Assembly: GCF_011317445.1 (NCBI RefSeq)
Contig: NZ_JAAAPL010000002.1
Span: 1-64,000, forward strand
Source: Chelativorans multitrophicus
Lineage (GTDB): Bacteria > Pseudomonadota > Alphaproteobacteria > Rhizobiales > Rhizobiaceae
Direction of reading: 5' to 3'
DNA length: 64,000 nt
How positions within the stretch are numbered: the stretch's first letter is position 1; every line of letters starts with the position of its first letter. The notes beneath the pieces were generated by a model. It saw only the letters and a program-made list of their open reading frames with translations. It searched no databases and was not told the origin of the DNA. Of the stretch, positions 1 through 9,700 are shown piece by piece. The position numbers and the translations under genes were made by a program.

Positions 1-3000
1 CCCGGATCGTGAACGGCGCCTGCTCGCCGCGCCGGATGGCGCGCAGATTGGCGATCTTCGCAATCGAGATATTGCTCGCCGCAGCCGGAAGCGTCACCGT
101 CGCTTCGCTACCTTCGGATTCGACCTTGGTGCCCGTGACCTGATCGCCGTTGACGTAGCCGATCGCTTTCGCTTCGTTCTCGACGGCATCCTCAACGCCC
201 GCGCCGTTGTCGATATCGGATTGGCCGAGCGTGTAGGTCGCCGTGAACGCCTGTTCCTCGCCCGGCTCGAGCCTCGCACTTTCCGGGGTGAACTCGGAAA
301 GTTTGTTCTCGGCGGTCTTGCCAGCGAAAGTCGGGCCGGCATCCTCCGGCACCACGTCGTTGACCGGAACATTGCCCGTATTGGTCACCGTGAAGGTGTA
401 GCGGATCGTGTCGCCCGCATTGGCGAAGCCGTTGCCGTCGGTGTCCTCGTATTCACCTTCCTTAACAAGGGTCAGAGAGGGCGCCTGCGGCTCGGTAATG
501 GCGCACTGGTTTGGCCGGGCGGTGCAGTCCGGCTCCGGTTCGCCCTGCCTGAAGGCGATGTTGCGGATCTCCGTCACATCTTCGGGGATCGTGTCGGCGA
601 CCGTGACCTGGTAGACCACGTCCAGCGTGCCGTTCGCCGGCACGACAAGATCGTTCCACACCAGCGGATCGCCCGCGGTGTCCGGCTCCTGGGCCGCGCC
701 GCCGACCGTCGCCGAGCCGGCCACATAGGTGGTGTTGTCGTCGATGTTGTCGGCCAGGTCGTAAAGCGTCGGATTGGCGCTGCTGTTGGTAATCGTCACC
801 GTGTAGGTGAGGGTTTCCCCCGGCTCGGCCACATTGTCCGCCTCACCGCTTTCGTCCGTCAGAGCCTTTGAAGGCATGGCCTTGCTCGGAACGGGAAGGA
901 TCACGCATTCCGGCGGCGTCGGCGTTACCTTACAATCGGGCTCGGGTTCACCGATCCTGTAGACGACATTCCCGATCTCCTCGACGCCGTCGGGAATAGG
1001 ATCGACCACCTGCACCTGGTAGACGACCTGGAGTGTGCCGTTCGCAGGCACGATAAGACCCCTCCACTCCAGCGGATCCGTGCCGGTCGGCTCCTGCGCC
1101 GCGCCGCCAACCGCCGCCGAGCCGGCCACATAGGTCGTGTTGTCGTCGATATTGTCGGCAAGGTCTTCGAGCGCGTCATCAGCATCGTTGTTGATCAGCG
1201 TCACCGTGTAGGTGAGCGTCTCGCCCGGCTCGGCGACGCCGGCGATCGTGCCGGTCTCGCCCGTAAGCTGCTTCACATGGGTGGCCGAGCCGGGTGTCGG
1301 CGTCGTGACGCAGGCATCCGGATTGGCCTGGCAGTCGTCCGTCGCTTCGTTACGGATCTCCGTCACGCCGTCGGGCAGCGGGTTTGCAACCGTAACCTGA
1401 TAGACAACCTCCACCGTGCCGTTTCCGGGAACCGGAAGGTCGTTCCAGACGAGCGGGTCGGTTGCCGTATCCGGCTCCTGCGCTGCGCCGTTCACCGTGG
1501 CCGAGCCCGCCACGTAAGTGGTGTTGTCGTCGATATTGTCGATGAGATCGTGAAGGGCGTCGCCCGCGCGGGAATTGGTGAGCGTCACCGTGTAGGTGAG
1601 CGTCTCGCCCGCTTCCGCCACCCCGTCGATGACGCCGTCCTCGTCCGTCAGAGCCTTCGACGGAGTCACGATGCCGGGCGTGGGCATGACCACACATGCT
1701 TCCGGAGCAGCCGCGCAATCCTGGGTCGCCGCGTTGCGGATCTCCTCCACGTCGGCCGGAAGCTGGGGGTCGACCAGCACGTCATAGGTGATGGTGAGCG
1801 TGGTGTTCGCCGCTATTGAAACACCGTTCCAGAGGAGCGGATCGGTCGTCTGATCGGGCTCCTGTGCTGTGCCGCCGACCTCGGACGAACCGGCCACGTA
1901 GCTGGTGTTGTCATCGATATTGTCAAAAACGTTGTACTGGACGTCGGAGCCTTGCTCATTGACGAGCGTCAATGTGTAGGTGAGCGTCTCGCCTGGCTCG
2001 GCAACATCGTCGATGTCGCCGTCCTCGCCTGTCAGAGCCTTGCTGATGCGCACCAGCGGATAGACGTCGCGGTCCCTCGCCGTGTTGTTGTCGAGGTTGG
2101 TGTCGGGCGAGCCGTCGGGCGTAGTAACCGTGACCACGTTGATGATTTCGCCCTCTTTGCCCGGCGGCACCGACATCGTCAGCGTGAAGGTGACCGTTGC
2201 TCCCACCGGCAGGTTTACCGGCACGTCCACGATGGCGCCGGTACCGTTGGCCTCGCCGCACACGCCGCCTCCGGTCTCCGAATCGCAGGTCCAGCTCGCC
2301 GTGGTTATGTCAGCGGGCAGGGCATCGTTCACCAGCGCGTTCTGCACACCGAACGGGCCGTTGTTCGAGACGACGATCTCGTAGAAGATGTTGCCGCCAG
2401 GCAGATAAGTCTCGCTGCCGTCGTCCTTGGTGACGACGACATCAACGGGAAGCGTAACGGGCGAGTTGGGACACTTGGCGCCGTCGCCGCCGCCCGCAGG
2501 CGCATCGGATATTTCCGTCGCCGCGCCCGTCGTGGTATCGAACTGGTAGAACGCGCCGGAATTGAGACGCCCAAAAATGCCATTGCTGGCGCTGATCATC
2601 GACCCGAAGGCATCGCTAGTGATACCCGTCTGCCCGATCTGGGACACTGTTCCCGTGCCGGGGTCGATCGAGTAAAGCCATCCATCGACATGGTTGTGCG
2701 TGTAAATCGTTCCGTTGTGCCAGGCAAAATCTGCCTGCTGAATAGCCTGGCTGAGCGGAATCGCGGTCGCCGCCCGGGTTGTCACATCCACGCGCCACAT
2801 CATGTCTGTAAGGTGGTTGTGCTTGATATAGAGGTAACCATCTGACCCGATCACGCCGGAGGCGATCTGGGACTGATAATCGGTGCCGTTGATGCCTCCG
2901 CCAGTGATGTCGCCGCGCACCTGGACGCTGCCATCGCTGCCGATGCGCAGGAGTTGGTGCACCGACCGATTTGGATTCCAGCGCGGCGCATAGATATAGT

Positions 3001-4804
3001 TGTCGTCGGGGCTATAGCCGATGCCGTTGTAGCCGCTGCCCGAGGCCGGCCACGGATCGCCGATAGGGGGGAAGGTGAACGGGTTGGTGCTCGTGTCGAC
3101 ACTGTGGAGCTGAGTCGGAGCGCCGCCGATCGCGAGATACATGGTCGACGTGCAGGAACCGAAGCTCGGCTGCTCGTTCGAAATCGTCACCTGGTAGTCT
3201 TCGACCTCGCCCGAGGAAGCCGGCCCGGTCGCCCCCAGGCCGGATTCTTCTGCGATTCGGAAGCGGGCGAAAGTGGTGCCCGAGACCGCGTCCACCGGAA
3301 CGGTGACATCGAAGGTGTTCAGGCCGTCAGTAACCGCCTGGTCGATGAAGATCTGATCGCCCGCCTCGGCGAAGCTGCCGTCGCGGCCCCAATCGATCCA
3401 CGCCTGCAGCCGGGTTCCCGCGCTGACATTGCCGACATTGACCTCGATCTGCGTCGTGGCACCGCGGTCAAGCACCGGGATGGTGACGCCATCCTCGTCG
3501 TCTGTGCCGGTGCCGTTGTCCCCGGTGGCAGTGGCATTGGGTTGGCCGTCCACTTCGAAATCTGGCTGGCCCGATCCGAAATACGAGCCGCCGGTGACGA
3601 TCGCGTGATACGCTCCGCCGCCCGCACGCTGCGTTCCGTAGCTGTTGGGCGCGTCACCGTAGTCGTAGAAACAGCTCGGCAACACCGGGCCACCCACCCG
3701 GGCCATGTCGCCTGGACCGCCATTGTAGAACTCACTCTCCCTATTCGGCGGGTCATACTGTGTGGCTTCCCTGTAGGCGATCGCAGGACTGGCGAAAAAC
3801 GGGTCGTTGACGTGCCCCAGTTCATCATCGCCGCGGTTCTCGGCGATGTTCAACCGGCAGGAATCGGCGGCAGCATTTCCACTTCGCGCAGACAGATTGC
3901 TCGTAAAACCGACACCCACGATTGCATAGGGTGGCGTAAGGCTGCTGTCGAAACCATTATTCTGCGTTGAAATCGGAACATCCGCAATCCAGCCGGCATC
4001 CGGATCAAAGGTGCGGAATGCCAACCCGCTATAACCGATGATGCCGATGCCATTGGCGGCAAAGTCCAGGTCGACTGCGAATGAAAACGTGCCGCCAGTC
4101 CCGCTCGCAATTGGGCTGCCTACGATCGCTCCGGTGGCAGGATTGATCTGGATTATTTCCTCGGCAACACAGTCGATGGCCCAAAGACGGCCCTGACCGT
4201 CGAAGCCCGCACCTGAGATGTGGCGGCCAGCTAGCCAAGAACCTCCAACATAGGTCATCTCGGCGGTGCTGGTGTTGATGGAGACCAGCCGCGAGCGAAT
4301 ATTGGCGGAACAGTAGTCGTCAGAGGCCAGCGGGACGAATCCGGCGGTGGAAGCGTTATCGATGGCGAAGCCATAAAGGGTGCCGGACAGATTGGTCGCT
4401 AAGCCATCGACGGCAATCAGCGTGCCGTCGGACAGATGCAGATAGCTGCCATCGCCGCCAATTTGAGTTTGCGTGTTCGAAGCATCGTTCCACAGGAACA
4501 GCCCCGTTGCGCTTTGCTCTGAGTCAGCAAGTGCCCGCATGCGGCTGAAGTAGAATGAATCAGCAAAAGCCGGCGCGGCTACGGAGAAAAAGGCAAGGCA
4601 CACCAGCATGAGAGCCGGCAGATTGCATCTAAAGCGCGGAAGTCCTGACGCTTTTTGGAAAAATCCAGGAAAGCGGCGCCGAAACCACTTGCCTTTAGCT
4701 CGAAGGGCCGGCACTCCAGCGGCGGCGGAAATGTTTGCGACGATCTCTGTCGATTTTTCGCAAGAAAAACGCGACGCAGCGGAGTTGAATACCGGCTTGT
4801 GCAT
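1..4804 (-). CDS. DUF11-repeat surface/secreted protein, C-terminus beyond left edge
   Basis: An open frame of 1,601 codons runs from an ATG at 4804, with a GAGGGGG ribosome-binding site, off the left edge of the window. The N-terminus is a long basic extension of about 65 residues followed by a hydrophobic stretch and an APAFA cleavage site near residue 81, so the protein is exported. A propeller-like DUF6923-type region with YncE-like repeats comes next. A GEVED domain lies at about residues 370-540, ending in SSGEVEDYQVTI, and a second propeller-like region follows. From about residue 775 there are at least six DUF11 units of about 128-135 residues, each with GETLTYTVT and NIDDNTTYVAGS motifs. 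Such proteins are usually cell-surface or secreted adhesin-like structures. The anchoring or sorting end is not in the window. Domain calls rest on motifs I can read; the function is inferred. Confidence 0.85.
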   Translation of the reverse strand, partial: MHKPVFNSAASRFSCEKSTEIVANISAAAGVPALRAKGKWFRRRFPGFFQKASGLPRFRCNLPALMLVCLAFFSVAAPAFADSFYFSRMRALADSEQSATGLFLWNDASNTQTQIGGDGSYLHLSDGTLIAVDGLATNLSGTLYGFAIDNASTAGFVPLASDDYCSANIRSRLVSINTSTAEMTYVGGSWLAGRHISGAGFDGQGRLWAIDCVAEEIIQINPATGAIVGSPIASGTGGTFSFAVDLDFAANGIGIIGYSGLAFRTFDPDAGWIADVPISTQNNGFDSSLTPPYAIVGVGFTSNLSARSGNAAADSCRLNIAENRGDDELGHVNDPFFASPAIAYREATQYDPPNRESEFYNGGPGDMARVGGPVLPSCFYDYGDAPNSYGTQRAGGGAYHAIVTGGSYFGSGQPDFEVDGQPNATATGDNGTGTDDEDGVTIPVLDRGATTQIEVNVGNVSAGTRLQAWIDWGRDGSFAEAGDQIFIDQAVTDGLNTFDVTVPVDAVSGTTFARFRIAEESGLGATGPASSGEVEDYQVTISNEQPSFGSCTSTMYLAIGGAPTQLHSVDTSTNPFTFPPIGDPWPASGSGYNGIGYSPDDNYIYAPRWNPNRSVHQLLRIGSDGSVQVRGDITGGGINGTDYQSQIASGVIGSDGYLYIKHNHLTDMMWRVDVTTRAATAIPLSQAIQQADFAWHNGTIYTHNHVDGWLYSIDPGTGTVSQIGQTGITSDAFGSMISASNGIFGRLNSGAFYQFDTTTGAATEISDAPAGGGDGAKCPNSPVTLPVDVVVTKDDGSETYLPGGNIFYEIVVSNNGPFGVQNALVNDALPADITTASWTCDSETGGGVCGEANGTGAIVDVPVNLPVGATVTFTLTMSVPPGKEGEIINVVTVTTPDGSPDTNLDNNTARDRDVYPLVRISKALTGEDGDIDDVAEPGETLTYTLTLVNEQGSDVQYNVFDNIDDNTSYVAGSSEVGGTAQEPDQTTDPLLWNGVSIAANTTLTITYDVLVDPQLPADVEEIRNAATQDCAAAPEACVVMPTPGIVTPSKALTDEDGVIDGVAEAGETLTYTVTLTNSRAGDALHDLIDNIDDNTTYVAGSATVNGAAQEPDTATDPLVWNDLPVPGNGTVEVVYQVTVANPLPDGVTEIRNEATDDCQANPDACVTTPTPGSATHVKQLTGETGTIAGVAEPGETLTYTVTLINNDADDALEDLADNIDDNTTYVAGSAAVGGAAQEPTGTDPLEWRGLIVPANGTLQVVYQVQVVDPIPDGVEEIGNVVYRIGEPEPDCKVTPTPPECVILPVPSKAMPSKALTDESGEADNVAEPGETLTYTVTITNSSANPTLYDLADNIDDNTTYVAGSATVGGAAQEPDTAGDPLVWNDLVVPANGTLDVVYQVTVADTIPEDVTEIRNIAFRQGEPEPDCTARPNQCAITEPQAPSLTLVKEGEYEDTDGNGFANAGDTIRYTFTVTNTGNVPVNDVVPEDAGPTFAGKTAENKLSEFTPESARLEPGEEQAFTATYTLGQSDIDNGAGVEDAVENEAKAIGYVNGDQVTGTKVESEGSEATVTLPAAASNISIAKIANLRAIRRGEQAPFTIR

Positions 4805-5091
4805 GAACGCCCCCTCGAAAGTAAACCGTCCGTCGCGGGCGACCGTTGCTGCCTCAGCATCGTGGAAAATCCCTCTCGGATTCCCGCGCGCCGTATGCAA
4901 AACCGGGCAGCCCCCCCACACCGGACGATTCCATCGGGGAAGTGAGAGCGCCTAATGTAAGCGCCTGTATTTCGAAATCCTGCCCCTAGTATCAGGATAT
5001 TGCTCAAGGGGTCGCTTTTCAGAATGTGTTGCAAAATTGCTGCAATCTGATCGTGTACTATCGCAATTATTCAACAATGCTGAGTATACTT

Positions 5092-6009
5092 CTAGAGATC
5101 TTTGCCGCGCCGCCTTATATCTGCTGGTGTTTCTTTCCGGGATCGCTTCATGGCTGCAGTCAGGTGGCTCTGGCTTGAGAACCCGGCGAGATAGGCGATC
5201 TCAGCGATTTTTATATTGCCTTCCAACAGAAGTTTCTCGGCAAAGTTCAGCCGTAGATTAAGGATATACTGGTGCGGCGACTGACCGAATGTCTTGTTAA
5301 ACGCGCGAATGAAATAAAATGGCGAAAGGCCGGCAATATCCGCAAGCTCTGGTATGGACAGTTTACGGGTGAAGTTTTCGTCCAGAAACTCGCGCACTCT
5401 TTTTGCGTCGCCGAGGGAAAGACCGGATCTGGGTCTAGGCGACGTGTGTGCCCCCACATAGTTTCGCAGCAAGTGGAGGGCAAAGATTGTGACCAGCGAA
5501 TCGACATAAAGCTCGATGGCTTCCTCCTGCCGCACCAATTCCACCTTCAGGAGCTCGGCAATGTGGAGCGCTTGAAAATCGACAGTCCCCAATGCGGGGG
5601 GCTGGAGAGTGACATCTCCGAGATCAAGTTCCTTCGCCGCCAGTTCGAGCAGGCTCGCGGGCTTGATGACGATGATCAGGCTCTCTTTGAAATGAGACCA
5701 GACCGGAGGCCCTTCGACATTAGCAGGCTGAATCGCAAGCGATCCGGCAGGGGCATCGTGCGTTCGAAACTTTTCGCATTGCAACGACGACTGATTATTT
5801 GGCGTCGACGGCAGGTTCACGGCCGCAAAATGGGCCTCCGCCGTCAGGCTTCGCAGGCTAGGCTGATGGCGAGCGTAGATCGCGCAACCTTTTGAGGTCG
5901 CCACGCGCGGACCGGTGTTCTCGGGGATCACGTGGAGAAACTGGTGGTCTCTTCTGCGTGAGAGCGAATGGCGGGTGCTGCGCTTCAATGTCGCGATATG
6001 CTGCATCAT
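5092..6009 (-). CDS. AraC-family transcriptional regulator
   Basis: This 305-residue protein has the AraC double helix-turn-helix at its C-terminus (about residues 205-300). The readable landmarks are LSIPELADIAGLSPFYFIRAFNKTFG and then IAEIAYLAGFSSQSHLTAAMKR, split here only for description. The N-terminal 190 residues carry no motif I recognise and probably sense a ligand. I start at the ATG at 6009 because the longer frame begins with TTG two codons earlier; neither has a clear ribosome-binding site. The gene lies on the same strand as the downstream DUF11 protein, with a 287-base gap, and could control that gene. The gap itself holds no gene. Confidence 0.85.
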   Translation of the reverse strand: MMQHIATLKRSTRHSLSRRRDHQFLHVIPENTGPRVATSKGCAIYARHQPSLRSLTAEAHFAAVNLPSTPNNQSSLQCEKFRTHDAPAGSLAIQPANVEGPPVWSHFKESLIIVIKPASLLELAAKELDLGDVTLQPPALGTVDFQALHIAELLKVELVRQEEAIELYVDSLVTIFALHLLRNYVGAHTSPRPRSGLSLGDAKRVREFLDENFTRKLSIPELADIAGLSPFYFIRAFNKTFGQSPHQYILNLRLNFAEKLLLEGNIKIAEIAYLAGFSSQSHLTAAMKRSRKETPADIRRRGKDL

Positions 6010-6712
6010 TGCCAAAGAAGTTCAGTGCGCGTCACCGGTCGGCCGTATTCCCCGCGAACCCCTGGAAGGTTCGCGATAGAATCGCTCGATGGGATTCTGT
6101 TAAGCGGCGGAAGCCGACTTACTAGATTGTCGGGCAAGGGCGATGCAAGCGCCCTCGAAATTAACCGACACGCATGCACAGAGCCGCCCATGGCGACACC
6201 GCGGGCAAGCGAAAATGCCGGCGCCATGGTTCTCTGGCACGGCGACGACGCAAAAACGTGCGCTGCTGGCAGCAGCACAGTAAAATAGTGCATGAACGGC
6301 CCCCTCGGTTGAACGATCATCCGATGGTCGAGCCGCCTCGCGTGTGGCATCCCCGCCATGAACGCGGATTCCAAGAGAATCCGCCATGCCCACCTCGAAC
6401 GTGAACGCAAGGTGCCCGCGCACCTGACAGTCCAGCAGCGAAGCTAATAACAATTGTACTCGCGGTATTATAAAATATTGCCCATATTGCCAGAAAATTG
6501 CTTTAAAATGACGCTTTAGCGAAAAGACTGCTTCTTTTTGCCTGCGTCACTCCATCAGGGTACCTGACCTGGCTATAGTCCCAAATGCCAGGATACGTTT
6601 CGATGCTGGAGCAGAGTCTTGTCGAATTCACGCAGGCTCACATCGAACCGGAACTAAGCCAGGCGGCGCGGGCATTGATCGAGAACTCGCGTTTCTGACC
6701 CAGCTCCGGTCG
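6010..6712. other. 703-base intergenic region, AT-rich, no supported gene
   Basis: This gap lies between the AraC gene and the end of the PAN-domain protein. Around 6430-6540 it is clearly more AT-rich than its surroundings. A 17-base sequence at 6286-6302 (TAGTGCATGAACGGCCC) recurs with one mismatch at 11496-11512 and in part at the start of the DUF11 gene. A 96-residue minus-strand frame beginning inside that repeat (6293 to 6006) and a 31-codon plus-strand frame (6603-6698) are present, but neither resembles a known protein. Confidence 0.5.
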
Positions 6713-9700
6713 TCAGAACTTTATATTTGTGGAGGACTGCGGCGCTTCCGACGGGCCGGCGGCGCGGCTTTCGAATAGGCGCTTGGCGTAGCCGCGGTGG
6801 TCGCTTAGCCAGGTGAGGACCTCATCGGCCATGCTCTCCGAGCCGGGGGCGACCGGATAAGTCGCATATCTTACGCCGAGAATCGGCGGACAGAAGGTCG
6901 ACAGCGCCTTGTTTTCTCCGGACACCCCCGGTTCGAAATCATACGCGCTTCCCAGCGCCGGGTAGGTGTGTCCCGACAGGAAGGGTGGCGGCGGAATCCC
7001 CGTGCCTTGCTGGCCCCGCCAGGGCGATCCATGGTCCAGCCGCTGCAAATTCCAGCAATCGTTCCTATCGGGGGCTGCATCCCACCACGCAAAAACCACT
7101 CCCTTGTCCGTGCCGGTCGGGGATACGTCCTTCACCGCGCTCGGCTCTCCGTAGCGCTGCGTCAGCGTGGCTTTGAGACCAGCCGCGTTGACGGATCCCT
7201 GCGGGACGCGCAACAGACGCCAGATGCCGAGAACCACACCGGGAGCGGCCGGGGGCTCATCGTAGATCGCAATCAGCTCCCTTTGGTCCCGAGACATGAA
7301 GAGCTTGCCCGATGTGTAGGGCAATAGCTTGCCGGTGGCTACTTCCAACTGGCCTGCGCGGTCGGCGGTCATCACGTGGCCGACATCCATATGCTCGCGG
7401 ATCAGCCCCTCAGCTTCCTCGAACGAGTTCCCCAGCCGGATGCCGAGCACATCAAGATTGAGGATGCGCGAGAGCGGAGCCTGAAGAAGCTCGTCCGGAA
7501 GCGGGGCCGGCGTCAGGAGAGGCGGCTCGAGCACGACCTTGCCCGCCTGAACGTCAACGAGGCGGGCGGCAAGAGCCGTCGCATCGAGGAGCATCGCCGT
7601 CGCTTCCAGCGGCCTGTCATCCGGTGGGACAACAAGGCCAAGACCGTGTTCCTCGTCGAACGGCTCGGCCTTCCGGCGCGCAGCTTTCCAGATGCTGTCG
7701 GGCCACTTCTTCGCCAGGATTGCAGCTTTCGGCGCGACCTCAATCTCTAACCTCAACTTCCCGCCGAGCTCCCGAGCCGCTTCGTCAAGCACCGGCAGGC
7801 GGTCCAGGCGGATCAGGTCGAGGATGGACAACTGCGTGTCCATTTCCAGCTCGCTCATCGCGTCATCTATCGCTTCGCAATAGGGATCGGAATTGCACCA
7901 GGACCTCGGCCCGCGTGCGGCGGAATGCGGGTAGTCCTGCGGCTGGCTGTAAGTTCCGATGAACAGGATCGGCTCGGGCGTCGCCCAGGCAGCGTCGAGA
8001 TATTCGCAAAGTGTTGCGCTCAGCACCGTTTTCTCGGTGCGCTCGGCCTGGCGTTCGCCGGATGGCCTGGCGCTGTCGCAGCCGTTCCGGTGCGGCCCCT
8101 GGCCAGACCATTCGAACGGAGCGGCGCCGTTGTTCAGTTCGAGCGAAATGGTCAGGTTTGCAGGCACGGCCTCGGCCCTGGCTTCGCTCCAGGCTCTGAA
8201 CTCCGCGAGCCGGCCCGCCCGCGCGGCTGCGTCGGGATATGTTGAAACATCGGGGAAGAAACGGCCCCACAGGGGTTCCTGGCCGCGCTTCTCCATCGCC
8301 GCCTCGTAGGCGAAACGCGAAATCATCATCCGTTCAATGAAAGCATCATCAACGCTTTCGGGAACGAAACGCAGTTGCAGCAGATCGACCATCTCGGCTC
8401 CGAGGGGCGCTCCGGCGGGCGCTGCAACCATGTTCCCGGCGGAGGCGGGCTTCGGCAGGGCAGCGGCCACGGCAGCCCTTATGCCAGCGACAGTCGGCAG
8501 CGCATCGGCCTCGATCGTGGCAAGGGGCGCGTCATCCGAAGCCCAGCGGAACGACAGCCGCTTCAAACGCGCGCTGATCACCGGCTGGTTGTTCTCCATG
8601 CGCGCGCCGAGAAGCTCCATTTCCCAATGGCCGATGATCTCGTCGCGGTTGCTTCCAAATCCGGTGAGCCTCCGCGCCGCCGCCTCTTCAAGGCTGATCG
8701 GAATCGGGTCATGCTGCAAAAGCCGGTCGAGTTCCAGATCATAGTAGAAATGAGTCTGTGAAACGATCATGGCCCGGAAGCTGGCAGCTGCCCGGTCGAC
8801 TTCCAGCTTCCCCTGATAAAGAGGCAGATCCTGGGAGGACAGCTTCACGCCACGCAACGGATCCTCGCCGGGAACGGGGGTGGAGAAGGCCTCCAAGGTG
8901 ATCCCGGTCCCTTCGCGGTAATAGGCCGTATAACGCCTGTCAGCGGTGACGGTGAGCGGAACTTGCGGAGTGTTCTCGCGCAGCGCCGCGCGCAGGCGCT
9001 CCTGGTTGCGGCCGACAACGACCTCGGGCGCGACGCCGCGGATTGCCTCCATCGGGAGCGGCGATCCGGGCGGCGGGTTGCCTTTGTCGATATCATGTGA
9101 ATGCTGCTGGAAATATGAGAGCGCCGCCTGGTTGAACTTTTCCCTCGCGAGCGCGGGCTCGATGACCGGGCCCAGCAGCGCCGCCTTCAACTCCCCGTCC
9201 CATGCCGCGGCAGGGCCGGCAGCCGCCTCGGTTGCGCCGCCGGAACCCTCCTGGCTGATCTCGAACGCGTGCAAGAGCTCGCCGGATGCCGGATCGTGCG
9301 CGGAAGCCGCCAGGATCCGGCCCACGAGCGGTCCGCGTCCATGCGGCCGCGGCTCAACGATAAGCCTGGCCTTCACCAGCACCTCGTTGTGGCCCGCCGC
9401 CCGGAATGCGCGCGCCCTGTCGGTGCTCATCGGGATGAAATCGGCCCCCGGCACGCCGTTATGTTGCGCGCCCAGACCTGTGAAGCCGGGCGCGGTGTTG
9501 TAGTCGATACCGAAAAGGCCCCAATCATTGCCGGCGCAGAAACTCGGGCGCACGCCGCCGGGCAGTCTGACGATCCCTGGTTCAAGGATCCAATTTTCCG
9601 GCTTCTGATAGCTCGCAAAGGGAAATCCCTGGCGGTCGAAGTCATATTCGTCGAGCCGGTAGCGCGCCTCGATTGGAATTTCGAAGCGGCGCGGCAGGCT

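Noticed and set aside
541-2030. Direct DNA repeats of about 385-405 bases
   Set aside because: These are not mobile or CRISPR repeats; they encode the tandem DUF11 units of one protein.
6006-6293. 96-residue minus-strand frame starting inside the repeated leader sequence
   Set aside because: No similarity to a known family and no good codon pattern; it overlaps the AraC start. Kept only as part of the repeat observation.
6603-6698. 31-codon plus-strand frame (MLEQSLVEFTQAHIEPELSQ...)
   Set aside because: Protein-like composition, but too short, with no clear ribosome-binding site and no recognisable family.
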